Assembly (NCBI GenBank): GCA_949825025.1
Contig: OX463780.1
Coordinates: 28,672,118 to 28,736,117 of the forward strand
Length of the DNA: 64,000 bases
From: Siphlonurus alternatus
Taxonomy: Eukaryota; Arthropoda; Insecta; Ephemeroptera; Siphlonuridae
Direction of reading: 5' to 3'
Position 1 is the first letter of the stretch. Every line of letters begins with the position of its first letter. Of this stretch, positions 1 through 15,100 are shown one piece after another. A program made the position numbers and the translations under genes. The notes under the pieces were generated by a model. It ran no database searches and was not told where the DNA came from. It worked only from the letters and a program-made list of their open reading frames with translations.

Positions 1-2368
1 ATTTTTCAGGGTATAGAAATTCTGAGGTTACAAAATAAGAGAGCACCAAAAAATGTCGGAGATATATTGGTGAGCTATCGCTTTAAACTTGGTGGTATAT
101 ATATACAACATGCGATGATCGCGGAGGCCGCCGGGGGCTGCGATTTCAGGAAATGAAGCATGGTGGTGGACGGAATAGACGCCAGCCACCCAACCACCAC
201 CACGAGATCAAAAAATATACCCTGTGCTACAACCCTCAGGGATGCATGATAAACCTTTTGATGCGTATAAAAACCTTGTTTATTATTATTTCAGTAACTT
301 TTGAATACATATTATATAAAAATAGTAATAAATTTTTTTATAAATTATTATCTATTACTTTTCAAATAATAAAAAATAAACAAAATCATTTGTGTATATA
401 ATAACTATATATTTATGTTAATATATTTTATAGTCAGTGAAATAATATATACAAAGTTTTAATTTTATTGATATATTTAATTGACAATCAATATTCTATA
501 TACATAATATTTCACTTTATGTATACAACCGTTTGCTTTTCAAACTAATGTTAAAGTGGTGTACATTTCTCTGTGGAAAATTTATATTAAAACATTGTTC
601 AAATTTTCCTCTTACAAGATACGTGTCATTCAAAATGACTACATTAATTTTAAATTGAGCATTTACAAATTGTCTTTAAACTAAAACAAAAGCTTCTAAA
701 TAATTAAAGTAGCGTGTAGTTAAATTTTATACATTTTATGTTCTTTACATTATAAATGTAACTTAAATTTTAAGAAAAATAAACGTGTTATGTATAATTA
801 TATATAGTGTGTATAACTCATTCCAGACTACCCTTCTTCACTTTTTAAGAAGATTCGTTATTGAATCGCTTAATTAGTGGTATATGTATTATCATTTTTG
901 AAAGTTAAACGGCAGTCGAAATTATTAGAAAAATGCTGAAAACAAGTTCAAATTAAAAAAAATTTACGGTCGTGTTTGACTGCACAACCCATTTTTATAT
1001 CACATACAGCCATATGTATAAGAATAAAAGTTTTATACAACACAGATCAATAATTAATATTAATTATCTACATTCATTAATATAAAAAATTAAATTGATT
1101 TTGAAAACAAGTATTTACATTTTTTTAAATATATTATCTACTAAAATATTTTTCGACGTTTCAAAGAAATCTTATTATAATTGCTCAATAAATGAAAAAA
1201 ACTACTAAATTCCATTAAATATTGCTATAAAGTAACAAAAACTGTTCGCTAATCTTATATGTTTATTGTATTGATTGAAGATAAATAAATATTTTAAATT
1301 GTTTTATTCAACGCATTTATGATCTTTAATTAAAATAATTTTGAATTTTATGAAAAGCGTACAAAGCAATGAGAGCTGTGCTTGTGCTCCATGTTATAAC
1401 ATTTACTGTCAAGTGCTGTAGGAGAGAGCGGCAGTGGCGGCGAGAGCTCTGGCACACAAGGCGAGTGGGGGTCGCCCAGTGCGGGACATCGGACGTCTCG
1501 AATTGCCTCCCGAGCTCTTTGGGGTGCCTTTATTTTGTCAATAAAATGAAAGCATTGATTTGTATAATTTTTTTACTTGTAATACTTTATTTCATATATG
1601 AGGTTTCAATTTTCTCATTATCAAATTTCAATTTTGAAATATAAAGACTTCTGACATAAAAAGGTGTTAAATTTGATATTTGATTCCATTGTTAAAAAAA
1701 TAGCTACAAGTAATTGGAATAAAAAAAAATCTTTTGTTTTGTTATATAATACGATGTATTAGACATTGAATTTGTAAGTCCTTTGGTAATTGAAAATAAA
1801 AATAAAATAACATTAATTTATCATTCCAAACACTCATAAGCAATGAAAACAAAATTTTGCTTTTGTTACATAAAAATAAATGTCTCAAAATTCATTGCTG
1901 TTTTTTTTTTTTTTTTTTTTTCAATCACATTTGTATTCAATTTCATTAACATACAGGAATTAAGCTAAAAACTCCAAATATTAAATGTAAAATTATCGAA
2001 ACCTTACAAAAAAATTATATGAGAGTGCATGAAAATCTCTGCTAATAATTTATAAGAATTGAAGTTTATTGTTAGAGCAGGACGTACATTATTTTGTACA
2101 TTTCTCGTCTATTGAAAGTGGAGTCCACTCAACCTTCGACCTTTTTATTCTCGTTATTTTCATCTTGTTATTTTGTAAAACATATATATGTTTTTGATAA
2201 GAGGAACTAAATATAAACATAAAATAACGTCTTAAGAAAATTATAAGACATGTTTGATCAAAACAATAATCAGCTATACAGAGTTGGTCAAATTACTGTA
2301 TTTGTAGAAAAAAAAATTAACAAGCAGGTAACACAATTTCAAGGTATAAATTTAGATATTTCACGTAC
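1..2368. other. AT-rich region without a confident gene
   Basis: Mostly AT-rich non-coding sequence with a T22 run near 1900-1921. Two GC-richer patches stand out, at about 120-245 and 1369-1540. They have open frames on both strands, but no recognisable product and no convincing splice sites. They could include further exons or regulatory DNA of the minus-strand gene at 2369-2495. Confidence 0.4.
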
Positions 2369-2495
2369 CTGGTGGTTCTGGTACGATGATCCTTGGAGCA
2401 GTAGTGGCCAAAGCTGTTACCGGCGACGCCAGCAGAGTGATTGAAAAGACCACGGCACCAAACGTAAGTGCCAAAGCTAGCGTGGGACACCGCAT
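2369..2495 (-). CDS. First coding exon of an unidentified secreted or membrane protein (partial gene)
   Basis: On the minus strand an ATG at 2495-2493, in good context (GCCACA before ATG), opens 42 codons plus one base and ends at a strong splice donor (GTACGTGA, plus-strand 2361-2368). The peptide starts MRCPTLALALTFGAVVF and continues through a hydrophobic stretch to an Ala-Leu-Ala/Thr boundary near residue 30, as in a signal peptide. A proline-rich segment (RIIVPEPP) follows. I do not recognise the family. The remaining exons should lie to the left, at lower coordinates; none was identified with confidence, so most of the gene may be outside the window. One weak in-phase candidate follows an AG at plus-strand 148-149, but it soon becomes AT-rich and hits a stop. 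The GC contrast with the flanks, the start context and the donor support a real exon. The function is unknown. Confidence 0.5.
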
Positions 2496-3149
2496 TGTGG
2501 CAAAGACTTAAGTCTCCTTCTGAAGTAGCTTATACAATAACCTGTTTCACACGTAGCAAGGATAATAATCTCTTATAATTTAGACTAAATTATGTTCATT
2601 AAAATCTATTAATACACTTTGAAGTGTCTTAGTACTTTACAAATACACAGAAAAAATTACAAACTAATTATAAGCCTAAAAATATTCACTGTAAATATTT
2701 TTTTAAGTCACAAGGAAGAGTTAGCACTAGCACGACGAGTGCTACAGATAAACTAAGCTAAGTCTTGGAGAAGAAAGTAATCGGCGTATTTTCACTCGAT
2801 GCAGTAGCAGTAGCAGCGGCGACGACGATGGGGATGGACAAAGGGAGCGAGGGATGCGATCGCGGCTGCCTCCACCAGGCAACTGAAGCGCCACTTCTGC
2901 CGCACTTCTCGTCAAAACGGGCGGAGCTGCGGGCCTGCGAGGTGGCGCCGTGGATTGTAGCGCCTGCGCTTAAAATAACACCTTATTACTCCGTGGATCT
3001 AGGCAGGTAGGATTTTACCTATATACTATATAAAATCACAATTCTCTTGATTTTATTATTTTCATATAAGAATAGGCATTATTGACTTACCTTCGCCATG
3101 GAGTCGTATATAAATAAAATTAAGGTGAAATAATTTAATTTTGAACAAA

Positions 3150-3313
<164 letters not shown>

Positions 3314-4461
3314 ACAAATTATTTTCAAAGAAATTTAAAAGCGACATTTTTCTCTTAATGCATACACTCTCAACTTGCATCTGTCGTGCATTAAACCACT
3401 AAAAACTACGATATAATATAAAAGAATTAAACTCTATATTATAAGTTTATGACTATTTTTATATCAGATCAAACTCCCGTATTATAACATATAGCTAAAA
3501 TCAAAAGTGGTATTGAAATATTTGTGAAATGTAATATTCTAGACTTTCAAATGTATATAAACTTAAACTGAAATAAAGTTAGTCAAATTTGAAGTGTCGC
3601 CAAGTCATAGCACCTGGAGTTTAGGCAACTTGTTCAGCGTCAAAGCAACGCGGAGACTCGCTTCCCTGATTGGTTACTTTTTTAACAATCAAAGTTGATT
3701 GGTATAGATATTTTTTTTATCTGACTCGACTTTGTTTAGAATTGATGAACTGAAGTAAAGAAATAAAATAAATGTGTATTATATATATTAATTAAAATAA
3801 AATAAATATATCATCTTTTTTACTGTTTTTTTTTTATATACAATAAAACCTTTTTAAACTTAAAACTAAACTAAAAACTAAAAATTATTTTTAAACCATT
3901 TACCAGTACTATATATAATAGTACTAATATAAATATATTTGTTGCATAAATGTAAATATTAAATGAATCAACGTAATATATATCCTAGTATATTTGATTA
4001 ACTAAAAGCATTTAAATGTTGAATAGTAATTAAATGTCACTTGATTCAATAATACTGACTGTCGGTTTTTAACATGCATATCAAAGCAATCAAAGCATTA
4101 TGTTAATTGATGGTGTACATAATACAGATTTTTAGCACTCCACTAACAACCTGTTACTGATTACTTCAAAAGTAAAGTCAAATTCATAAATTACTTATTA
4201 ACAATGAGTAAATTAATTGAAATTAAATTAAAATTATATAAAAATTTAATATGTTAATAAAATTTATGCAAAATAATTTAAATTAAAAATAAATGACAAT
4301 ACATTGCTCCAAGTAATATTTTTTTAAATATAATTAAAATTTAATGAAATCGGAGTATAGTTTTTCAAATTTATTTTATATCTTTGAAATGAAAACTGTC
4401 ATATAACTTTTATTATATTTCATAATGGAAATGCAGATTTTATTTGTTTTGTAGTAAATAA

Positions 4462-4570
<109 letters not shown>

Positions 4571-6423
4571 CGCAAAGACTGCCATCTTTGTCTGTTTTAA
4601 TGATGAAAATAATAAAATGTGCATAAAATATAAATATAATATATGAAAAAAACATAACAAATATATATGTATATATATATTGTTGTATGTACTGTACGTA
4701 ATTTTATATTTCATACAATATTGAAAAATACCTTCAATTGCAACGATGATGAATGTTGTTGATTACAAAAATAATGTTACTTATTTTTAGAACTATAAAT
4801 TAATGGTAATGTTCATGCAGCTAATATAATAAATTACCTACTAACAAGTAAGAATTTGAAGCATGTACACTTGCCTAAAAACAAAGCAGCAAAAGTTTAG
4901 AAAGTATTATTAAATATATTATTATTATATCTTTCTGAATTATGTTTCATTTTTTTTTTTTTTTTTTTGTCTATTATGTTTTTAACTGTTTCAATCACAG
5001 TTTATAGCAGTATCATGCGTAGCTACATCCCGTCTCCTTGAAGTTAGTCAATTTTTGCAGCATTAAACTGTATTAGAATTCATCACAAGTTTTTATATAA
5101 ATATTGGGACATACGCATGCAGCCATAAGTAAATAATAGTGTTCCATTATTTTTTTTTAAAACTTTACGGCAATATCAGTAGCGTCTTTGACCGTCAGGT
5201 TCCTGTCACTATATTAACTTCACAGCTATGCGATATGAATTGCCAGTATAGTTTGAATCTGCATTTTAATTAAGAAGGCCGGTATTTGTGTATAAACATT
5301 CACAAAATTAAAATATAATAGAAATGTAATTGTTTTATCCCACCCTTCTGGTCATTCTATCACACCTGTGGTTCACTAATTATCTTGCAGGCGATCGTCG
5401 TGTGGTCATGATGTCCACAAGGAGGGAGGGGGAGAGTCCCAGTCACGTGCCACGATCATCCCCCACATGACGCAATCATCCTCCTCTCCAACCCCCCAAT
5501 CCACGTCTCAATCCACCACAATTACTTTGTGTGAGAGAGAGTTAAAAAACTTTTTATAGTCTTTTTACGTGAGTAGCATTTTTTTTTACTCTCTCTTTTT
5601 CTCTTTCTGAAGTATAATTGATGCAAGTCAATATCAAAGCTATTTTCTCTTTCTCTACACCATTCTATCTCTCTTTTTTATATTTTTCTCTATGAAGTTT
5701 TTATGATTGTGAAAATTAATATTCAATTTTTTTTTCTTTTTTTTAAAAAAAGGATGAAAAGGAAAATTATAATTTTTATTCTAATTGAATAACATCTTTT
5801 GATCAATAATATATTATATTTTCACAATTTATTCATGAAGAATACAATGCTTCTGTATATATATTAAAAAAAAGTTGAATAGAACAATCAATATAAAAAC
5901 ATGGGGTTTATTATGTAATAATAATAAAGAATATTAAATATCAATCACTGTCATATAAAACATCCTACTTGAAAATTGAAGCTCGTTTAATTGTGTTAGT
6001 TTACAAATTTAATAAACTAAATATAGTACAAAAGACAAGAAGAATAGAGAATAGTTCCAAAATATTTATATTCTTGAGTGTTTGGTGACACTGCATGAGC
6101 GTCGCTTTGACATTTTGTTTGCTACGACGTCATAGAGAAAATGTTTGATTTACCACAACAAGTACCTGCGACAAAATATCGATTTCTTACCTACATACAT
6201 TTGTTGTGTATTGAAATAAGCAAGTATGTGTGTGTGTGAGAGAGAATATAGAGAATGAAGGAAGAGATTTTATTGGTTATGAGCACACATCAAGTCAAAC
6301 GTTATAAAGTATCATCCAACTCCCTTTGTTTCACAGCTTGTGAAGATATTTACTGCAAGTTCCATACGGTATAACAGTTTGAAGATTTGAAAGTGAAATG
6401 TTTAGAACTATTTTGAACTTAAA

Positions 6424-6426
<3 letters not shown>

Positions 6427-6459
<33 letters not shown>
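6427..6459. repeat. Poly-A run of 33
   Basis: An uninterrupted run of 33 A. It could be the tail of a retroposed sequence, but no recognisable retrotransposon sequence was seen next to it. Confidence 0.85.
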
Positions 6460-6460
<1 letters not shown>

Positions 6461-7054
6461 ACACTTTTTGAACTGCAATGTATTATGTCATTCTCAGTAT
6501 GTTAAAAACAAAATCAGAAGTTCAGTATTTTAGTTTTGTATCTATCTTATATTTTTCTTTTCATATCAATCAGTTATATAGTTTTTTAAATTAGATTTAC
6601 CTTAACCACAGCATGCATATTGATTATAGACTGTATAACATGATAAGAAGACGTTTAAATACTTCTAGATTTAATTTAATTATCAATGTTATTGAAAACT
6701 TTTTAAAATTAATTTCTTAATTTTTTTACTAAATTAATTAATATTAATGACTGAAATAGAACAATTTATATTATTAATGATATTATATCATTCACCAATT
6801 GGAAATTTTCTATGTACTAATTAAGAAATATAAAAGAAGATCAAACGTTAATTAGTGTACTAATCATTTTCTCTTATTGCAACTAAACAAAGATAAACTA
6901 CATCGTATTGAATTGGCAGCAGAATGCTTGATATATATTATATCTAACTTTGATTCTGCGCTACAATACATAAAAGCTAGAAGAGCAGATTCGTTCGACC
7001 CTACATGGTTTTTGTTTCGCTGTATGTTTTGTCGGTCCAGTCCAGCTGACTTAT

Positions 7055-7058
<4 letters not shown>

Positions 7059-7150
<92 letters not shown>

Positions 7151-7183
7151 ACTCTCTAGGCTTTTGTCTTGGGCTTATTGTCA

Positions 7184-7274
<91 letters not shown>
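7059..7274. repeat. Paired TC microsatellites
   Basis: Two TC arrays (7059-7142 and 7186-7274) are separated by about 44 bases of unique sequence. The open reading frame running through both is a repeat artefact. Confidence 0.96.
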
Positions 7275-7276
<2 letters not shown>

Positions 7277-10200
7277 ATCTCTATATCAATGTATGTGGCA
7301 GAGCTTTGTTGAAGTCGGTCTCTTCTTTTGATATGAAAACTCCTTTCCCCCCCTCAAAACACACTCCCTTTATACTCGGCATGCACACTTGTACGCACAA
7401 GTGGCGCCCCCCTCCCCTCTTTCTCCTAGCTTGCATCCCTAGACACCAGCAGCCAAAGCCACCCCAATCCTCCTGCGTGTTCAATCAATATATATATAAA
7501 CTCTTACAGGAGGAGGACGCTGCGAGCAAAACTCGCGTGCCTGATCCTTTGTAAGAGACAAGGACATGAAATTGAAACTAATTTCATATCGATAAAATGT
7601 TTTTTTAATGAGAGTATTTAAATTTATGTAAAACTTTACATTTCATATTAATAGCTTTTTAATGCTTTACCAGCACATTTTTCATTTGTACATTATTTAC
7701 TTTTTTTTTTTTTTTTTTAGAAAATTTGCATATTATGTTGAAAATCTTGGATAAAATAGTAAAAAAATAATATGAAGATTTTCTTCAACTATTGTATTAT
7801 TCAGTCTCGAGAGCTGAGGCTATTTAGGGAATTTAATATATCCTTCTGTCGCCATAGAGTATTATAACATTGTAATTTGGAAATTTCTCGGAATTTCTTC
7901 AATTAACGAAATCGAAAATTGTAGTATAATTAAATTAAAAATCAGTTTTAACTTCTTACATAATTATAAGTATTATAAGATTTTTCAGTATTCGTCAATT
8001 AAGGAAAAAATTAACTGGTATATTATTATGCTAAATATATAACTTCTATTCATTATACGTATATAATTATTGTGAATAACAAATTTGTACTGCATTATTT
8101 TATTTTCATTCTACTTATTACAACAAAGTAGTCCAGAATAAAAAATAATTCAGCATAATTATATTAATTAATATAATTTAATTTATTGAAATATCAATCA
8201 GGGTTTTAGCCCAAACTAAACTATCATATATTGCTCGTATTGAGGCATGCATAGTACTACAATTCTTAACATACATATTAAGTGTCACGTGATAAAAATA
8301 TTCAAAGATATTGTTTAAAAAAATATATACAATTTAAAACCCCACCACTTATTTTACACATGATAATCATAATATATTAGAGTTAATATAAATTATTAAA
8401 TATATTTACACACACAGCTACATGTCAGTACATATGGTACAATCTCCTTAACACACTCTTTTGTTAAAGTTTCTTTTTTATGTATCCATTCAAGTATTAA
8501 GTCCCCCCCCTCCCTCTTCCCATTTCATCCCTTTCTTTTTTATATGAACACAAAATACCACATTATACATGAATATTACCGCAGTTAGATATTACTTTTT
8601 AAATACAAAGGGATCGTTGCCGCGAATTGAAATTAAATTTTCATATTTCCACCCTTATAAAAAAAAAAAGAAAAAATATATAGAGAAAAGAAGGCGTGGT
8701 GCTACTGTTGTACTTCACCCCCCTTTTTTCTTCCTCACATAGAACACCACTCTTCATTTTTTTTTTCCTTATTCTGCCACACACGCTAATTTATTGTGCA
8801 CTTGAGTATCTGAGAGACTATACTGGAATATCTTTCTCCCTGTACTCGTAAACTAAAGAATTCCTACCAGCTTCTCTTTTTTATATCTCAAGCAATTATT
8901 TTTTTTTCTACTCTAATGACGTTCACATTTCACTAATTCTTATAAAAAGAGAAAAGACAAAAAAAAATAATCTATTTCTTTTTATATAAAAAAGGAAAGT
9001 AGAGGAATTATTTAGGATATAAGAGGATTTTTTTTATAAAGTGACAAGCATGAGATATATAAAAAAAAAACGTGTGATTCATCTGTATCATTTATTAAGC
9101 TGACAAAAGAAGGCGTTTCTTTGCATGATGGAATATAGAGCTAGAAACATGAAGTTCATTCTATGGTCTTATTAGGCATTTCATAAAAAGAATAAAAAAA
9201 AATATTTACAAAGTAAAAAGACAAAGGTATACTATACACAATATTGAAGATTTAATTTTAAACTTTTCTTCATACATAATATTATAATAAAAAGTCATTC
9301 TCTATTCACTCTTTCTTATGATATTGTATTTATTTATTTCCCTATTTCTTATAATTTCTGTACCATACATATATAGTATATTTAACATAAATATTTTTGT
9401 ATTCATTTTTCAAATTTTTACTAATTTCACTCCTGTCACTCCTGTTACTTGGTTGTATCGTTATAAAGATGTTACAAAGTTATTTTTTAAGCAGTATCGG
9501 GGAACGCATAGGAAAATCATGTAAATTTATTATTTTTTACATTTATTTTATACGGACATGTTTTGTAGTTTTTACTTCACAAATGCCATGTGTATTTAAA
9601 CATTTTTTGTATTTTTTTTATCAAACTACATGTAATTGAATGGAAGTTCTAATTACGAATTGCTTATACTTACCTCCCGAAAAACTCTGACTTGAGCGTT
9701 GCATGGGCTCATCCGTAGCGTGCCTGTGACTTGGTGAAATATGGAAACCTCATGGACGTTACAGCGTTTTGATAATAAACAGGAATTTTAATTGTCGAAA
9801 GCCAAGAGAACCACACATACTAGAAAAGCGCAACGTGGGTGGAAAAAGGGACATTTTTTATCGAAAATATTTAGACATTCTACTACTAACCGTGCTGTGT
9901 TGTTTAATTTTGATGATCTGACGAGAACCGGTAGACGCATTGCGCCACACTCTCACTTACTTTCTATTACTCCTATCTGTCTGTACTACATATAGTTTTA
10001 CAACTATCTTGGTCATACTATCTCATCAAATGCATCGTTATGATACAATAGGCTAACCCTATATTGTAGATTATATTAGTAAACTTTAGTCCCCTTATTT
10101 TTGTCTTCTTATCCTACCCTCAGATATATTTTCGATTGCAATCAGCTATAGTTTGTCACTACCACATTTTTTTTAGTATTATGATGTGATACATAGAAAT

Positions 10201-12072
10201 AATATATAATAAAGTGTTATTTTATTCAGCTTATATTATATACATAACACCAATCATAATATAAATGATATATTAAAAAAAAATGGGGTCAAAAGTATCA
10301 TTGTATTTAACAATATATATATTATAGTGGCAGTTGTTACATTGTTTTGTATTATATAATGTTTGCTGCTTGCTGTTTTGTTATTATTTTTGTCATTGAT
10401 ATTTATAGTGCGTTTTATTCATACTGATTATTAATGCAGATAAGCAGTGAAAAGAGAGAGAGGGAAAGAGATAAAGCGGGAGGCGCACATTGAAATTCAT
10501 TATAATGACTAACAGGGCACGAAATGCATGCACCATCATCCCCGCAGGCTCTACTCATTATTTCGTGTGAGAGTAGATATAAATTTATTTTGAATTTTAC
10601 GCACATATAAAAAAAAATATTTGTCAAAGGTTAAAAAAGTCAATGCAATAAAAAATGAATAAATAAAGCACGTATTAATACAATGTTTCATATTGTTATT
10701 ATAAAATATTTATTTTTAAAAAAAAAATAATATATAAAGCACTGAGAATTATTGTTATTATTCATTGCATTTTATATATAGAGGGAGATAAAAAATACAC
10801 AATGTTTTATACAATTATATTTCATCAAGAGTTGGTATTTCAAAACATTGATTTAAATATTAAAATTGTTTATTACATCAATAAATTTTTAATATTTAAA
10901 CGTATCAAAAATAGACTTGTTAAGCTGTCTTAATTTCTAGTAGTTAATCTTTATTAAAGGTGAAAAAGTTCTAGTTTTACAATGAACAACTTGCCTGGAT
11001 TTTTTATTGCATATTTGGGTAGCACAATTTAAAGGGTGTTACATTTAAAGTGTATATAATTTCAGGGTTGAATATATGGGGTGTTACAGGGTTGAAAAAA
11101 TTGACAGTATATATTTTAACTCAAGGTCTTCCATCCAATTCATTCGTGTGGAAAAAAAAGCAAGCAAGCACTGTCTTTTCTTTGTGTCCGTTTTACAATG
11201 TATTTTTATTATTATTTTTTAATCTTTTATTTAAACTAAATAGTACACGTCAATGCGGAATCACGTTTAGAAAATTCATAATTTTAGCTACTATATATAA
11301 ATCATATTAAATCAACAATAATCCCATCTTACTAGTTACTGAGTATTTTTATAAACAATTTTACTATTATTTAATGATTTTCCCTATTGAACTACAAAAT
11401 AGCTCGATTATTTTTAAATCAAGTGGTATTTAGTCAGGTATACGCAGCATGCGGCAACACTTGAAGATTCGTGAAATACATGTCCCGAGGCTGATATTTC
11501 ACTTGATGGCGTTCTCCATTTGGTGGTGGTGCTCACAGTTTTGCTGCGCGCTTCATTGATCAGAACATTCCTCCTCGCTGCATCGCCGGCCGCGAGAATT
11601 TCATATCACGCTGGTGCTTCGAACGGGAATTTAAAAATAATTCTTCAAATTTTTTTTTTAATTATGGTGAGAAAAAGGTTAATAATAACATGTTAATTAA
11701 AAATACGAATAGGTATTTGTATTCAACTTGTAGGTTGATTCATTGAACACAAGCCTAAAAAGGAAAAATTTGATATGAATGTCTATTTTCGTATTTTGTT
11801 GTTTTTTAAAACTATGAACTTAACATTGAGCTCTACACTTGTGTAGAACTCAATGGAACTTAATTAATAATTACTTTTTGAATTACTGTAATTTAGTACG
11901 AAAGTATAAATTTATTATGGATTATTTTTTAACTGAACTATGAGTATATTATAATACTGACAATTAATATATTAATTATAAAGTGCAATGTTGTACGTAT
12001 TATTATTTAGTTTATGTTGAAATGGTACTATGCAAGCTACCTCAAGAGACTTTTTGTTGACAAATTCTGTGT

Positions 12073-12194
12073 GATTCACGAAGAGAGTTTTCTAGGTTTC
12101 TCACTAATCACGTTTAGTGTCATTAAATTAGACTGGCGCTAACCGTTTTTAGTGAGAAAGATAGAGAACTTTCTGGGTAACTCTTTCGTGAATC
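12073..12194. mobile_element. Fold-back MITE, GATTCACGAA family
   Basis: The left arm begins GATTCACGAAGAGAG and the right arm ends CTCTTTCGTGAATC. Inside, TTTCTCACTAA pairs with TTAGTGAGAAA. The core contains AGACTGGCGCTAA. A partial relative with the same core in reverse orientation is at 61653-61764. No coding capacity. Confidence 0.75.
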
Positions 12195-15100
12195 GACCTC
12201 AGTATTATGGTTATCAGCAAATCTAATATATGTAAGTTGTAACATTAATAATTCGTAATTGAGGTTGTGTGTAAGAATGACTGTTAGGCTAAACACCGCA
12301 TAATTAATACAGTAATTTTCTGTTCCGGCAATCGTATTCTGACCATGTGATTTGATTTTATATAGCAGTACAAAATAATTAGCTGGTGTTGGTGTTTAAT
12401 TTTCTCTTTACTTTAATCATTACTTTAGTCAAATTCATATTATATTCTCACAGGAAGTGTAAGGTGTCTGACATTCCTATTCATATTTCAGTGTTTCTAT
12501 TTCCCGTATAGTTCAGTACTTCTACTGCAAACTTCTCTGCAAAGTTTCAAAACTGAATTAAATTAGAATGACTACAAACTTCACACTTCCGGTTATTTCC
12601 GGAAGGAATATAAAATTAATTTGACTGTAACTGTTACTGTATTTTTTTTTCATGTCTCTGTACGGTTGTGTCGTTGTGCGGCGGCAGTGCAGACGGCGGT
12701 AAGTAGTCAGGCACTTTCTGAATGTGTCGACGACAAAGCAAGTGGTCACCGCACGTTCCACTTCTAATTATAACTTGACGCTGCACAAGAAGCTGCACAT
12801 TTCACACAAAGCAAAATATAATTAAAAGTACGTGAATGGAGTAAAGATCGTTCTTTTGACACTTATTTAAACATGAATGAAGTTATTTATAATTAGTATT
12901 AAGCTCAGTGATAAACAACTTAATTTTAATCATTTTTGCTTTCTGGATTAATTTTTAATAAAAATACATTCAAAACAAAATTGAATCAAACAACAAAATA
13001 AACAAATAATTATATAGTTAGTTACTAATACTATGTATAAAAAATATATTATATATTTAAAGAAAGTCGTCTTTTTCATTATTCACAGTCAAAATAATTT
13101 ATAATATATAGACTATAATATATTAGCATTGCATTGTTTTGAATTGTAAATAGATTAAAACCACAAAATATATTTCTTGCATGATTAACAAAAAATCAGT
13201 GTTGTTATAATTCTCCATTAATACTCTCAATGAAAACACTTGCATTACATATTTAATTGCTTGTAGTAAAATTACGTACGCGAGGAAATAATAACAATAT
13301 ATTATAACCTGTTTGTAAGTGTAGGCCGATTATTTATGCATTGCAGGTGGCCTTTTAGCGAATATTGTCCCTCGTTCGGTCTGTCTACCATGATCGTGTC
13401 AAAACATTGAGATGTTTGTTATATCAAAATCGGTAAAGCAGAAAGCACATAATTGTATTCACCTGATATACCAAACAATTCATTGTTGTTAGGAAGATAA
13501 CATCACTGCTCACAAAACAAAATTACGGCTACAAGATGGATTTAATATTATGATTTTAAGTTAATTTTATACAAAATATCATAGTTAATTTAATTATTAG
13601 GTTCTTCATATGGTGGGGTGTTTTGCTTTGTGTTGTGGGCGGGTGATAGAGGCTCAATCGCCGGGATCAAGCGGAGCTCAGGTCGGGCTCGTCTCAATTA
13701 CAGTCAGCTGGCTGCTAGGGGTGGACGTAACAATCACGGCTGGTAATTGCCCGGGTATTGCACCTGACTGAATGCACACATCATCTCGCATCACACCGAA
13801 CTGTAATATAATTGACAAATGGTGCTACTTTTAAAGGATCTATATAATGATTTTTCAACATAAATTGTTTAAAATATAAAGTTTACAAGGACTTTATTGT
13901 ATATAAGGGCATAGTCAGGATTAGAGAGTCCCATCAACAAAACAAAAACATAATACACAATTAACAATAAACTAAAAACATATTCAAAATATAGATTTAC
14001 AAATAAATTAAATTGGTCTATATTATTATCTATGATTATAATTGTTTAGGAAACTATTGATTAAAATATTTAATTTTTAACAAAAGTTTCTGAAATGGTG
14101 ACTTTTTTTTCTGTGCCTTAATCCTGAAATTTAACCAATTGCTCAATGAAAAAATATTTAGTGTAAAGTTTTTGGGTTAATAAATTAATAATATGGATCA
14201 TAAAAAGTTCCCAGATAAGTTGACATTTTTGCATGAAAGAATGCAGCATTTAAAAGTTATAAACAATTAGCACTTATACAGAACTAGCATGGCTGTGAGT
14301 TGATATTAATCTGATGGAGCTAATAACTGCAATCTCATTCATATACGAGGTGATTTTTATACAATGAAGCATCAGAAAATCCCATCACCATTCGAGCAAT
14401 ATGGTTAATCAATGTAAAAGTAGTCAGTAGTAATTATATTGCACCATTACAGCTTGCATGCTCTTTCACCCTTGAATTTAAATCCTATTCGAGTTGAAAA
14501 GTAGATTACTGATTTTATTTAAATAAAAGTAGGATTTGTTAGAATTAATTTAAAAAGTAAATCAAAGTTCTACTTAAGTCAAGTGCAATTAATGTATTTG
14601 TTACTAACTTAATGTGATTGTTTGCTTTTTCATTTATATTAATTATGTGTTGATGTGTGTTTATTATGCATCTTGGTAAAAGGATAAAATATGATGAGTT
14701 GCAATGAGTGCGATTCACGACGAAATAATATCAGTTTTTTCCACATAACCACGGTTAGCTTTAACCAATCAACGATTATGTAAAATACACAGTGATAAAA
14801 TAAAAATAAAATGGTAAGTGAGAAACCTCAATTTTTTTTAAGCAAGTCCTTCGTGAATGTGGATCAATATAACTATTTTGAAAGAGGATGACAATAATTC
14901 TATATCTATGAAACTAACATTTTATTTTGTTTTATGAATTAGCAATTGACTTCAGTTTATATAGCATTTTATTAATTTAATGAACACAGAATAAATTAGT
15001 ATAGTAGATAGAAAACTAGAGACAAAAACATGAATTTCTTAATTTTTAATTGTCTTATATAATATATATAGGCTTCAATTAAGTTGTTAAACATAAAAAT

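Noticed and set aside
1369..1540. GC-rich patch with open frames on both strands
   Set aside because: Candidate acceptor and donor sites are poor and the peptides are unlike any family known to me, so no exon is called.
6877..7554. A 225-codon open frame
   Set aside because: Most of it is Ser-Leu from two TC arrays. The flanks show no family resemblance or consistent codon bias.
12645..12710. Possible short first exon followed by GTAAGT
   Set aside because: An ATG and a donor-like GTAAGT are present, but the peptide has no signal sequence or domain and no partner exon was found.
13600..13790. GC-rich patch resembling an exon
   Set aside because: A minus-strand frame after an AG is open for about 27 codons, but it has no recognisable content and ends in a stop.
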